Notes: generated by a model not told the origin, from the letters alone. Counted from the stretch's first letter, positions 32,566-41,657 are shown. The stretch: 64,000 nt of DNA from JAXHUH01 sp034211175 (GCA_034211175.1 JAXHUH010000236.1:19480-83479), one strand, 5' to 3'. Program-made: numbers and translations.

Positions 32566-33839
32566 TCGACCACGACGACCGCCTCGCCAGCGCCCGCGAC
32601 GCGCTCCGCCACCAGAAGGCGTGGTTCGCCCGGCTCCACGAGCACGCCGCAGCCGGAGGGCTGGTAGCGCTGGTCAACGCGGACACGCCTCACGAGGTCC
32701 TCCGGGCCTTCGACATCCCCTACGTCGTGAACCAGTGGTGGTCGTCGATCGCCGCCTCCCGGGGCGGCGCCCAGCGCTACCTCGACCTCGTCGCCGCCAA
32801 GGGCCTCCCCCGCGACTCCGACACCTACAGCGCCCTCGGTCTCGGCAGCGCGCTCGACCCCGAGCCCTCGACCGGGCCGTGGGGTGGCCTCCCCCGCCCG
32901 TTCCTGGTGCTCGGCGACCTGACCGGCGACGTCGCCGGCAAGGTGCTCGACGTGTGGGACGCACAGGACGGGGTGACGTTCTTCCCGTTCGAGAACACGG
33001 CGCGGACGGTCGACGACGAACGCTGGTGGAAGCGGATCGCCACGGCGTGGGAGGAGGTCGTCGGGCCGGAGCGCATCGACGTGATGACGGCCGAGCTCCA
33101 CGAGCTGATCGCCCTGCTGGAAGCGCGCACCGGGCAGGCGTTCGACCCCGACCGGTTCGCCGAGATCATGCGCCTCGGCAACGAGCAGGCGGCGTGGAAC
33201 CGCCGCACCCGCGACCTGATCGCCGCGGTCCGTCCCCTGCCGGTGCGGGTCGGCGACACGATCCCGGCGGTCATGGTGCCCCAGTGGCACCGGGGCTCGG
33301 TCTGGGGCCGCGACGCGGCGCGAGCCCTCTACGAGGAGGTGGCGGCGCGGGTCGCCGCCGGGCGCGGGGTCGTCGCCGAGGAACGTCTGCGGCTGATGTG
33401 GATCGGGCGGGGCCTGTGGTTCGACCTCGACTTCTACCGCCACTTCGAGCGCGAGCACGGCGCCGTGTTCGTGTGGTCGATGTACCTGGCGATCGCGGCC
33501 GACGGCTACGCCCGCTACGGCGGCGACCCGCTCCGGGCCCTGGCGTCGCGGTTCGTCGGGTTCCACGAGCACCTGTACGTGCCCCCGGGCGCCGCCGAGT
33601 GGTACGTGGCCGAGGCCCGCCGCCACGGCGTCGACGGCGTCGTCCACCTCGTGTCGCGGGACCCCCGGGGGAGCTGGGCGACGACCGCCGCGCTGCGCCG
33701 CGCCGGCATCCCGACCTACGAGCTGCACGCGGAGAACGCCGACGACTCGGCCTACGACGTCGACGCCGTGCGCGCCGACGTCGCGGCCTGGCTCACCGAC
33801 GAGGTGTCGACGGGCCGCGGCGTCAGCGGCCGGCCCTGA
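32562..33839 (+). CDS. 2-hydroxyacyl-CoA dehydratase-like subunit without cysteine
   Basis: 425 aa. Same superfamily: TPHEVLRAFDIPYVVNQWWSSIAAS, RYLDLVAAKGLPRDSDTYSAL, FENTARTVDDERWWKR, then a C-terminal Rossmann-like domain (LRLMWIGRGLWFDLDFYRHFEREHGAVFVWSMY). Not one cysteine occurs in the protein; the position where an RxxCxY cluster ligand is expected reads RDSDTY. It cannot hold a canonical 4Fe-4S cluster through cysteine. Starts in an ATGA overlap with the sister subunit. Last gene of the operon, facing the FtsX gene. Confidence 0.72.
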   Translation: MIDHDDRLASARDALRHQKAWFARLHEHAAAGGLVALVNADTPHEVLRAFDIPYVVNQWWSSIAASRGGAQRYLDLVAAKGLPRDSDTYSALGLGSALDPEPSTGPWGGLPRPFLVLGDLTGDVAGKVLDVWDAQDGVTFFPFENTARTVDDERWWKRIATAWEEVVGPERIDVMTAELHELIALLEARTGQAFDPDRFAEIMRLGNEQAAWNRRTRDLIAAVRPLPVRVGDTIPAVMVPQWHRGSVWGRDAARALYEEVAARVAAGRGVVAEERLRLMWIGRGLWFDLDFYRHFEREHGAVFVWSMYLAIAADGYARYGGDPLRALASRFVGFHEHLYVPPGAAEWYVAEARRHGVDGVVHLVSRDPRGSWATTAALRRAGIPTYELHAENADDSAYDVDAVRADVAAWLTDEVSTGRGVSGRP

Positions 33840-33870
33840 CGAGCTCGGCCATCCGGCCGCGCCGCGGCCC

Positions 33871-33900
33871 GCGGCCCGTGGTCCCTGGTCGACGGGCCGC
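33871..33900. terminator. Candidate bidirectional terminator
   Basis: GCGGCCCG and CGGGCCGC, a perfect 8-bp stem with a 14-nt loop, between two convergent genes. No U-tract on either strand. Confidence 0.4.
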
Positions 33901-33921
33901 AGCGCCCGGCGGCCTCGGCGC

Positions 33922-36468
33922 CTACTCGGTGGCGATGGCCCGGAGGACGTCGAGCTTCGCGGCCTTGCGGGCGGGGCCACGGGAGGCGAGCACACCGCCG
34001 CCGAGGGCCAGGAGCACGATCACGACCAGCGGGGTGGGTGGCACCGACCAGGCGTCGAGGCCCTCGTCGCGCAGCGCCACGCTGATCGACCAGCCGAAGA
34101 ACACGCCGATCACCGCACCGAGGCCGGTGCCCAACAGCGCGACGAGCAGCGCCTCCCACCGCACGGACGCCCGGGTCTGGCGCCGGGTCATGCCGACCGC
34201 CCGGAGCAGGCCGAGCTCGCGGGTCCGCTCGTGGATCGACAGCGCCATGCTGTTGGCGATGGAGCCGAGGGCGATGAGCACGGCCAGCCCGAGCAGGCCG
34301 TACATGAGGTTCAGGAGCTGGTCGATCTGCGCCGCCTGGGCGTCGACGTACTCCTCGCGGCTCTGGACCTCGCCGCTCGGGTAGGCGTCGCTCACCGAGG
34401 TGATCGCCGATCGCACCTCGTCGTCGCCGTGGCTGGGGGCGGCGGCGAGGTAGACCGCGAAGTCGAACTGGTCGGCGCCGCTGCGCTCGTGGAGGTCGTG
34501 GCTCACGACGAACGACGTGGCCAGCTGCTCCTTCGTGTAGATCCCCTCGATCCGCAAGGTCTCGGTCGAACCGGTCAGGAACCGCAGGGTCAACCACTCG
34601 CCGACGCCGAGGCCCCGGGCGTCCGCCTCGTCGTCGTCGAGGAGGATCCCGCCGACGTCGAGGTCGGCGAGGTCGCCCTCGATCATGCCGATGTCGAACA
34701 CCCGGCTCGCGGTCGACGGATCGACGGCGATGTAGGAGATGTCGGCCCCGGCGGGCCCGGACAGGTGGGCGACACCGACGCGGACGCCGCTGGCGGTCTC
34801 GACCTCGGGCAACCGGGCGAGGTCGTCGGCGAGTGCGGTGCTGAGGCCGCCGAAGCCCATGGAGGAGCTGGACACGACGTAGTCACCGGAGAACTGCTCG
34901 CTCCAGATGTCGCGGGTCCAGTCCTTGGCCGACGCCGCGATGATCGTGATGGCGATGACGAGCGCGACACCGACCATCAGCGCACCGCCGGTGCGGGCCG
35001 TGCGCTTCGGGTTGCGGTAGGCGTTCTGACGGGCGAGCGTGCCGACGGCGCCGGAGACGGCGGGCAGGGGTGCGCCGAGGAGCCGCACGACCGGCCGGGC
35101 CAGCAGCGGGCCGAGCACGAAGACCCCGACGAAGATGGCGAGGGCACCGGCGCCGACGGCCTGGATGCCCCAGCCGGCGAGCCCGGCGACGAGTGCCGCG
35201 GCGCCGGCGACGGTGAGGACGGAGCCCTCCACGAGCCGGCGACCGCCGCCGGCGCGGTGGTCGAGTGCGCTCTGGCGGAACGCGGCGAGCGGCGGGGTCC
35301 GCGACGCCCGCACCGACGGCAGCACGGCGGACACGGTCGTGACCGCGAGCCCGACAGCCATGGCAACGACGGCGGTCCTCGGCAGGAACACCATGCCGGT
35401 CGAGGGGATGTCGACGCCGAACGACGAGAGCATCGCCTCGAGCAGGGCGGCGACGGCGAAGCCGGCGACGAGACCGACGGCCGAGGCGACGATCCCGATG
35501 ACGATCGCCTCGGCCAGCTGCGCGACCAGGACCTGGTTCCGGGTCGCGCCGACGGCCCGGAGCAGCGCCATCTCGTGCATCCGCTGGGTCACGACGATCT
35601 GGAACGTGTTGTAGATCGTGAAGCACGCCACGACGAGCCCGATGGCGGCGAAGACGAGCAGGAACGTGTTGAAGAACCCGAACGCCTCGTGCATGGCGTC
35701 CTGGGTCTCGTCGGTCATCGCCGAGCCGGTCACGGCCTCGAGCCCCTCGGGCACGACGGCCGCGATGCGGCCGGTCAGCTCGTCCTCGCTCACGCCCGGT
35801 TCGGCGTCGACCATGACGACGTCGATCTCGCCGGGCGCGCCGAGCAGCACCTCCTGGGCGGTGGCGAGGTCCCACAGGCTCGCCGACGCCCCGCCGGGCG
35901 AGTCGATGGAGCCGAACGTGACGATGCCGACCAGCTCCTGGGTGTGCGGGCCGGTGGCGGTGAGCACGGTCACGGTGTCGCCGATGGCGAGGTCGCCGTT
36001 GTCCGCGCTGCCCCGGTCGATGACGATCTCGCCCGGGCCCGGGGCCCGGCTGCCGTCCGTGAGCTCCCACGGGCTGACCGGCCCGTCGAGGAAGCTGCCG
36101 CCGAAGGTGGGTGCACCCTGGCCGGGGTCGCCGATCGCCTCACCGGAGGCGTCGACGAGCTGGGCGTAGCCCTCGACGTAGCCCTGGGCGGTGGCCACGC
36201 CGTCCACGCCGGCGACGACGTCGACCACGTCCTCGTCGAAGCGACCCCGGGCCGAGAACCCCATGCCGGTCTCGACCTCGGTGTCGGAGCGTACGACCGT
36301 GTCGACGTCGTCGTAGATGTCGGCGAAGAGGTCGTCGAACGTGCGCCAGATCGTGTCGGTGAACACGAGGGAGCCGGCGAGGAAGGCGATGCCGAGCATC
36401 ACCGACACCGCCGTGCTCAGGAGGCGGAACTTCTTGGCGAGCGTCGCCTTGAGGACGAGTCGGACCAT
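33922..36468 (-). CDS. ABC transporter permease, FtsX/MacB type
   Basis: 848 aa. N-terminal TM segment then a large extracytoplasmic MacB-like domain, two FtsX cores (about residues 265-390 and 720-840), each with three TM helices (FAAIGLVVACFTIYNTFQIVVTQRMHEMALLRAVGATRNQ; LGLAVLIALGSIANSMALSIHERTRELGLLRAVGMTRRQ). Probably exports lipids, peptides or acts mechanically on the envelope. 30 nt downstream of its ATPase gene. Confidence 0.9.
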   Translation of the reverse strand: MVRLVLKATLAKKFRLLSTAVSVMLGIAFLAGSLVFTDTIWRTFDDLFADIYDDVDTVVRSDTEVETGMGFSARGRFDEDVVDVVAGVDGVATAQGYVEGYAQLVDASGEAIGDPGQGAPTFGGSFLDGPVSPWELTDGSRAPGPGEIVIDRGSADNGDLAIGDTVTVLTATGPHTQELVGIVTFGSIDSPGGASASLWDLATAQEVLLGAPGEIDVVMVDAEPGVSEDELTGRIAAVVPEGLEAVTGSAMTDETQDAMHEAFGFFNTFLLVFAAIGLVVACFTIYNTFQIVVTQRMHEMALLRAVGATRNQVLVAQLAEAIVIGIVASAVGLVAGFAVAALLEAMLSSFGVDIPSTGMVFLPRTAVVAMAVGLAVTTVSAVLPSVRASRTPPLAAFRQSALDHRAGGGRRLVEGSVLTVAGAAALVAGLAGWGIQAVGAGALAIFVGVFVLGPLLARPVVRLLGAPLPAVSGAVGTLARQNAYRNPKRTARTGGALMVGVALVIAITIIAASAKDWTRDIWSEQFSGDYVVSSSSMGFGGLSTALADDLARLPEVETASGVRVGVAHLSGPAGADISYIAVDPSTASRVFDIGMIEGDLADLDVGGILLDDDEADARGLGVGEWLTLRFLTGSTETLRIEGIYTKEQLATSFVVSHDLHERSGADQFDFAVYLAAAPSHGDDEVRSAITSVSDAYPSGEVQSREEYVDAQAAQIDQLLNLMYGLLGLAVLIALGSIANSMALSIHERTRELGLLRAVGMTRRQTRASVRWEALLVALLGTGLGAVIGVFFGWSISVALRDEGLDAWSVPPTPLVVIVLLALGGGVLASRGPARKAAKLDVLRAIATE

Positions 36469-36498
36469 CCTGGCCTCACAGCTCGGCGACGGGTGGCG

Positions 36499-37263
36499 TC
36501 AACTCTCCAGGCGCTTCAGCGTGTCGAGGATGTCGTCGACCGTCGGTTGGCGGATCTCATGGACGATGCGTCCGTCGGCGAGGAACACGACCCGGTCGGC
36601 GTAGCTGGCCGCCCGCGGGTCGTGGGTCACCATCACGACGGTCTGGCCGAAGTCGTCGACCGCGGCGCGGATCATGTCGAGCAGCTCGGTGGCCGAGGTC
36701 GAGTCGAGGTTGCCGGTCGGCTCGTCGGCGAAGATCAGCTCGGGCCGGGTGATCATCGCCCTGGCCGCGGCGACCCGCTGCTGCTGGCCGCCGGACAGCT
36801 CGGAGGGCCGGTGGTCGAGGCGGTCACGGATGCCGAGCGCTCCGGTGATCTCGTCGAGCCACGCCGCGTCGGCCTTCCGGCCGGCGAGGGCGACGGGCAG
36901 CGTGATGTTCTCCTCGGCCGAGAGCGTCGGCACGAGGTTGAACGACTGGAACACGAACCCGATCCGCTCGCGGCGCAACAGGGTGAGCGCCTTGTCGTCG
37001 AGCGTCGTGATGTCGGTGTCGCCGATGTGGACGGCGCCGGACGTGGTCGTGTCGAGGCCGGCGAGGCAGTGGAGCAACGTCGACTTCCCGGACCCGGACG
37101 GGCCCATGATCGCGGTCAGGCGGCCGCGCTCGAACTCGATGTCGACACCATCGAGGGCCCGGACCTCCGTCGGTCCGCTCCCGTAGACCTTGACGAGGCC
37201 GGTCGCACGGGCCGCCACCGCAGCGACCGGTGCTTCGGTCGGGACAACCGTCGTCGTCGCCAT
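36499..37263 (-). CDS. ABC transporter ATP-binding protein, MacB/LolD type
   Basis: 254 aa. Walker A GPSGSGKSTLLHCLAGLD, Q-loop VFQSFNLVPTLSAEEN, signature LSGGQQQRVAAARAM, Walker B LIFADEPTGNLD, His in MVTHDPRAA. Partner of the FtsX-type permease downstream. ATG 37263 chosen, since the added upstream residues are unlike the family N-terminus. Confidence 0.93.
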   Translation of the reverse strand: MATTTVVPTEAPVAAVAARATGLVKVYGSGPTEVRALDGVDIEFERGRLTAIMGPSGSGKSTLLHCLAGLDTTTSGAVHIGDTDITTLDDKALTLLRRERIGFVFQSFNLVPTLSAEENITLPVALAGRKADAAWLDEITGALGIRDRLDHRPSELSGGQQQRVAAARAMITRPELIFADEPTGNLDSTSATELLDMIRAAVDDFGQTVVMVTHDPRAASYADRVVFLADGRIVHEIRQPTVDDILDTLKRLES

Positions 37264-37415
37264 GGGCCACCTGTCTCCGGTCGGACGCTCTCCGGAGCGA
37301 GTGTCCGCCCGTTGCGGTGGCCGCAACAGGGACGATGGTCCCGCCCTGGTCGGCCGACGTCACGAACGCCGGGTCGGAGGGGCCGCCGCGGCGACGAACC
37401 CGGCGGACGGGCCGC

Positions 37416-38270
37416 TCAGATGCGGGCGAGCAGGTCGTTCACCGCGTCGAGGACGGCGGCGCGGTGGTCCTTCGAGTCGTGGATCAGGTGGCCGGCGCCG
37501 GTGACGGTGCGGCACTCGATCTTCGGGCTTTGCTCGGCGAGCCGCTCGACGTCGGCCGGCTTCACGAGCCCGTCGGGCTTCGACGGGTCGGCGGCGAGCA
37601 CGATGCCGGGCACCGGCAGCTCGCGATGGGGATCGAACACCGGCGCCGACGTCGGGTCGAACACCAGGTCGAGAACGGTCACGTCGAGCTCGAGCATCCC
37701 GATCGCCATCGCCTCGATGGCGTCGTCGTGGAGGAGCTCACCGAAGGTCGGCCCCGACGGGCTGGGCGCGCCCCGCAGCACGTTGGTGAGGTCGCCGACC
37801 GAGATGCCCGACTCCTGGAGGCGGGGGATCGACTCGCGCATCAGCCGGAACCCGTCGAGGAGGCTGTTGCCCTCGAGGTTCTGACCTTCCCCCGACGACC
37901 GGGCCATGATCGCCGGGTCCTCGAGCACCACGCCCCGCACCAGCTCCGGCCGGGTCTGGGCCAGCGCCGCGGCGGCACCGCCGCCGAGCGAGTGGCCGAC
38001 CACCACGGCCGGGGTCTCGAGCACCCGCTCGCAGACCGCCACGGCGTCGGCCAGGAAGCCGTCGTGGCCGTACCCGCCGGGCATGCGACCCGAGCGGCCG
38101 TGGCCGCGGAAGTCGAGGCGCACGACCCGGTGGCTCCCGGCGAGGTGGGGCACGAGCCAGCCCCACGTCGCGGTGCTCTGGGTGATCCCGTGCAGCATCA
38201 GCACCGGCGGTGCGCCGGCGTCGCCGTCGTCCTCGTAGTGCAGGGTCACGTCATCGGTCTGCAGCTCCAC
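37416..38270 (-). CDS. Alpha/beta hydrolase
   Basis: 284 aa. Oxyanion motif LMLHGITQS, nucleophile elbow GHSLGGG (Ser near residue 94), acid in the AADPSKPDG strand region and catalytic His in VTGAGHLIHDS. Generic esterase/hydrolase fold; substrate unknown. GTG 38270 has TACGGT ending 6 nt upstream, so it looks leaderless; the longer frame is rejected for that reason. Monocistronic. Confidence 0.85.
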   Translation of the reverse strand: MELQTDDVTLHYEDDGDAGAPPVLMLHGITQSTATWGWLVPHLAGSHRVVRLDFRGHGRSGRMPGGYGHDGFLADAVAVCERVLETPAVVVGHSLGGGAAAALAQTRPELVRGVVLEDPAIMARSSGEGQNLEGNSLLDGFRLMRESIPRLQESGISVGDLTNVLRGAPSPSGPTFGELLHDDAIEAMAIGMLELDVTVLDLVFDPTSAPVFDPHRELPVPGIVLAADPSKPDGLVKPADVERLAEQSPKIECRTVTGAGHLIHDSKDHRAAVLDAVNDLLARI

Positions 38271-38276
38271 GCCCGC

Positions 38277-38282
38277 ACCGTA
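38277..38282 (-). promoter_or_regulatory. Candidate -10 element (TACGGT)
   Basis: Minus-strand TACGGT, 6 nt before GTG 38270; leaderless spacing. Confidence 0.4.
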
Positions 38283-38387
38283 GGTCGCGCGGCACCGGCG
38301 ACGCCCGCCGACGCGCTCGCAAGCCCCTCGGAGCCCGGGATGACCTGCCGCATCGGCCGAAATCACCGGAGTGGACCACCCGCGAAC

Positions 38388-38430
38388 TGGCACGCATCCA
38401 CGACCGCGTGGTGGTCGTGGATGCGTGCCA
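38388..38430. terminator. Strong 18-bp hairpin after the thiolase gene
   Basis: Perfect 18-bp inverted repeat, arms 38388-38405 and 38413-38430 with a 7-nt loop. It starts 18 nt after the thiolase stop (minus strand) and precedes no T-run, so it fits an actinobacterial I-shaped terminator. It also shields the alpha/beta hydrolase promoter region from readthrough. The length and perfection are unusual for this window. Confidence 0.6.
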
Positions 38431-38448
38431 GGACGGGAATCGGGTGGT

Positions 38449-39669
38449 TCAGACGCGTTCGATGATGATGGCGGGGGCCATGCCGCCGCCGGTGCACATC
38501 GTGATCAGGGCGGTCTGGCCGTCGGTGCGCTCGAGCTCGTCGAGCGCGGTGCCGATCAGCATCGCCCCGGTCGCACCGATCGGGTGGCCCAGCGCCATGG
38601 CGCCGCCGTTCACGTTGACCTTCTCGCGGTCGAGCTCGAGGTCGCGCATGAACTTCTCGGAGATGGCGGCGAACGCCTCGTTGACCTCGAACAGGTCGAT
38701 GTCGTTCGTGGTCATCCCGGCCCGCTTCAGGACCTTCTTCGCCGCCGGCACCGGGGCGTTGAGCATCAGGGTCGGGTCGTCGCCGATGGTGGCCATGCAC
38801 ACGACACGGGCACGGGGCGTGAGGCCGTGGGCCTGCGCGTACTCCGGGCTCGCCCACAGGATCGCGCCGGCGCCGTCGACGACACCCGACGAGTTGCCGG
38901 CGTGGTGGACGTGCTCGATCTTCAGGTCCGGGTACTTCTGGTTGATCAGCTCCCGGAAGGTCGGGCCCTCACCGAAGCGGTGGTCGGCCAGCGCGGGGAA
39001 GCTCGGCTGCAGCTTCGAGAGGCTCTCGACGGTCGTTCCCGGCCGGGGGAACTCCTCGCGGTCGAGGGCGATCGAGCCGTCCAGGTTCTTCACCGGGATC
39101 AGGCTCTTGTCGAAGCGGCCCTCCGCGATGGCCCGGGCGGCGCGGGCCTGGGACTCGGCGGCGTGGGCGTCGAGCTCCTCGCGGGTGAACCCCTCCAGCG
39201 TGGCGATGGCGTCGGCGCACACGCCCTGGTGGGACTGCGGGTGGATCTCCTGGAGGTGCTGGTTGCCCGCACCCATCGGGAGCATGCCCTGGTGCTTGAT
39301 CGACATCATCTCGGTGCCACCACCGATGACGAGGTCGTCCATGCCCGACATGATCGACATCGCGGCCATGTTGTTGGCGGTGATGCCCGAGCCGCAGAAG
39401 CGGTCGAGCGTGACGCCGCCGGCCCTCACGTCGTAGCCGGCGTCGAGCGCGGCCATGCGGCCGAGGTCGCCGCCCTGGGGCCCCATCTGGGCGCTGGTGC
39501 CCCAGACGATGTCGTCGACGTCGCCGGTGTCGAACCCGTTCCGCTCGACCAGTGCCTCGAGCACGGTGCGGGCGAGGTGCTGGGGGTGCAGGTGGGCGAG
39601 CCCGCCCTTGCCCTGCTTGCCGATGCCCCGAGGGGTCCGGCAGGCGTCGATGATCAGCGCATCGGCCAT
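38449..39669 (-). CDS. Acetyl-CoA acetyltransferase / thiolase
   Basis: 406 aa. Acyl-acceptor Cys in RFCGSGITANNM (near residue 91), His in GGAMALGHPIGATGAM, second Cys in ITMCTGGGMAP. The sequence is of the FadA/degradative group (EMMSIKHQGMLPMGAGN, VNEAFAAI). ATG 39669 fits the family start. Single gene; possible TetR operator upstream at 39763-39779. Confidence 0.94.
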   Translation of the reverse strand: MADALIIDACRTPRGIGKQGKGGLAHLHPQHLARTVLEALVERNGFDTGDVDDIVWGTSAQMGPQGGDLGRMAALDAGYDVRAGGVTLDRFCGSGITANNMAAMSIMSGMDDLVIGGGTEMMSIKHQGMLPMGAGNQHLQEIHPQSHQGVCADAIATLEGFTREELDAHAAESQARAARAIAEGRFDKSLIPVKNLDGSIALDREEFPRPGTTVESLSKLQPSFPALADHRFGEGPTFRELINQKYPDLKIEHVHHAGNSSGVVDGAGAILWASPEYAQAHGLTPRARVVCMATIGDDPTLMLNAPVPAAKKVLKRAGMTTNDIDLFEVNEAFAAISEKFMRDLELDREKVNVNGGAMALGHPIGATGAMLIGTALDELERTDGQTALITMCTGGGMAPAIIIERV

Positions 39670-39762
39670 TGCGTCTCCGTTCGTCGGTTCGCCCCGGCGC
39701 GAGCCGAGTGCCCCGAGTCTCCTCCGGGCCACCGATGCCGACGCAAATCTCGAACGAACGCT

Positions 39763-39779
39763 CGACCGACAGTCGGTCG
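39763..39779. promoter_or_regulatory. 8-bp palindrome upstream of thiolase
   Basis: CGACCGAC, A, GTCGGTCG; directly beside CGAACGAACGCTCG. It resembles TetR-type operators before fatty-acid genes. It lies between the thiolase start and the stop of the truncated ATPase. Confidence 0.35.
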
Positions 39780-39804
39780 GGGCGATCGGGTCGCCGGGCC
39801 GACG

Positions 39805-40239
39805 TCAGCCGAGCACGTGGCGCAGGTAGCGGCCCGGGTCGGCCAGGTAGTCGCGCCAGCGGGCGACGAGCTCGAGCTCGTCCCAGGCCACCGGACGCAT
39901 CCCGTCCTCGTCGAGCTCGTGGATCTCGGCACCCGGCAGCGAGGCCAGGAGCGGCGAGTGCGTCGCGCACACGATCTGGGCCCCGTCCTCGACCAGATCG
40001 GCCATCGTCGCCATGAGCGACAGGCACGACGAGAACGACAGCGCCGCCTCCGGCTCGTCCAGCAGGTACAGGCCGGGCCCGGCGAACTGGTTGGCGAACA
40101 CCTGGAGGAACGACTCCCCGTGGCTCACCCGGAGCAGGTGGTCGTCGCCGTAGCCGGGCACCCGGTGGTCGCTCATGAACTCGAACACCCCGAACGCGGT
40201 CTCGGCCCGGAGGAAGTACCCCTTCGGCCGCCGCGCCAT
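39805..40239 (-). pseudogene. 5'-truncated AAA family ATPase
   Basis: Only the C-terminal half of a predicted AAA_21-type ATPase remains: KGYFLRAETAFGVFEF, SHGESFLQVFANQF (signature), GLYLLDEPEAALSF (Walker B), IVCATHSPLLASLPGAEIHELDEDG and a normal C-terminus. The Walker A half is absent. The frame stays similar to the family for about 18 codons upstream of ATG 40239, then meets a stop just before the VOC gene. No complementary half is nearby. Likely a deletion remnant; such a protein could not bind ATP normally. Confidence 0.75.
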
Positions 40240-40323
40240 CGCCCGGCCCTCGGGCGTGAGGTGGAGCCGGACGCGTTCAGCCCGACGTGGCCGTCACGTT
40301 CGGGCACGGCACTCGACGGAGGA

Positions 40324-41076
40324 TCAGTCGACGGTGCCGGTGTCGGGGTTGCGGCCGGTGAGGCAGTACGGCAGGCCGGAGGGGTCCTCCATGAGGATCC
40401 AACGGTCGTAGCGGTCGACGATCCGGGCGCCGAGCGACTCGTGGTCGACCGCGCTCGCCTCGCGGTCGTCGCAGGCGATGTCGAGGTGGCAGCCGATCTC
40501 GTCGCCGGCCGACTCGAGCCGCTGGAGGAGCAGCCGCAACGGGATGCCGCCCGGCCGGACCAGGACCGCGAACTCCGGCCGGATCTTCGACGTGCGCAGG
40601 TCCCACTGGGTGAGCGAGGACCAGAACCGGCACTCGGCGTCGAAGTGGTCCGGCGGGATGTCGATGCAGAGCTGGTCGACGATCGTGCGATGGCGATCGG
40701 CGCCGGTGGCCACGGGTGCGGGCCGGGTCGACTCGCCACGGTGGCGCACCACGCAGAACACGAGCCCGGCCGGCGAGCGCAGGATCTGGAGGTCCTCGAG
40801 GTCCTCCACCCGCTTGGCCCCGAGCTCGACCGCACGGTCCGCGGTGACCCCGACGTCGTCACCGTGGAGGTCGAGGTGGTGGCCGCCCGGCCCGTCGGCG
40901 ACGCGCTGGACCCGCAGGTACGGGTCGCCGTCGGCCGGCGCCAACGTGGCGAACTGGCCGTGCTCACCCCGCACCGGCGACATGGTCGTGTCGGTCACCG
41001 CCATCCAGAAGTCGGCGGCGGCGTCGAACGTGGCCGCCGGCCGGTCGAGGAAGGCGGTGGTCCACAACACGGTCAC
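40324..41076 (-). CDS. VOC-superfamily protein (two glyoxalase-like modules)
   Basis: 250 aa made of two beta-alpha-beta-beta-beta modules: residues 1-115 (LDRPAATFDAAADFWMAVT, PYLRVQRVADGPGGHHLDLHGDDV, SPAGLVFCVV) and 125-245 (DQLCIDIPPDHFDAECRFWSSLT, GCHLDIACDD, DPSGLPYCLTGRNP). Resembles Glyoxalase_6 proteins of actinobacteria; substrate unknown. GTG 41076 follows a TACGGT hexamer by 8 nt (leaderless). Confidence 0.85.
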   Translation of the reverse strand: MTVLWTTAFLDRPAATFDAAADFWMAVTDTTMSPVRGEHGQFATLAPADGDPYLRVQRVADGPGGHHLDLHGDDVGVTADRAVELGAKRVEDLEDLQILRSPAGLVFCVVRHRGESTRPAPVATGADRHRTIVDQLCIDIPPDHFDAECRFWSSLTQWDLRTSKIRPEFAVLVRPGGIPLRLLLQRLESAGDEIGCHLDIACDDREASAVDHESLGARIVDRYDRWILMEDPSGLPYCLTGRNPDTGTVD

Positions 41077-41084
41077 GGGCGCTG

Positions 41085-41090
41085 ACCGTA
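41085..41090 (-). promoter_or_regulatory. Candidate -10 element (TACGGT)
   Basis: Minus-strand TACGGT, 8 nt before GTG 41076. Confidence 0.35.
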
Positions 41091-41129
41091 TCGCCGTTCT
41101 CGGCGAACGCCGTCACCCTTCGGGGTCGT

Positions 41130-41657
41130 TCAGCGCCGACGGCGGGAGTCGATGACCCCGGTGTCGAAGCCGGCGAGGTGGAGGCCACCGGCGAAGCGGG
41201 CGTGCTCGATCTTGAGGCAGCGGTCCATGACCACGTCGAGACCGGCCCGGTGGGCGATGCGGGCCGCCTCGTCGCTCACGATGCCGAGCTGGAGCCACAA
41301 CGCCTTGGCGCCGACGGCAACCGCCTCCTCGGCGACGGCCGGGCAGTCCTCGGGCCGGCGGAACACGTCGACGAGGTCCGGAGCGAAGCCGAGCTCGGAC
41401 AGCGAGCCGACGCAGCGGCGGTCGAGGATCTCGTCCTCCCGGGGGTTCACCGGGTGGACCGCCATGTCGGTGACGCCGATCAGGTAGGTCATCACGAAGT
41501 ACGATGCGCGGGACCGGTTGGCCGACGCACCCACGACCGCGACGGTGCGGCTCCGGTCGATGATGGCCTTGCGCTCCAACGCCGACGGTGGCTGTGGGAG
41601 CTCGCTGCCGTCGTCGTGGTCCGGGCCCGTGCCCGGGTCGCCGGTGGTGCTGCTCAT
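41130..41657 (-). CDS. CoA-binding protein (YccU-like)
   Basis: 175 aa CoA_binding_2 Rossmann domain: RTVAVVGASANRSRASYFVMTYLIG, VHPVNPREDEILDRRCVGSL, ALWLQLGIVSDEAARIAHRAGLDVVMDRCLKIEH. Cofactor-binding role unknown; commonly linked to metY in actinobacteria. Its ATG overlaps the metY stop (ATGA). Confidence 0.88.
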   Translation of the reverse strand: MSSTTGDPGTGPDHDDGSELPQPPSALERKAIIDRSRTVAVVGASANRSRASYFVMTYLIGVTDMAVHPVNPREDEILDRRCVGSLSELGFAPDLVDVFRRPEDCPAVAEEAVAVGAKALWLQLGIVSDEAARIAHRAGLDVVMDRCLKIEHARFAGGLHLAGFDTGVIDSRRRR

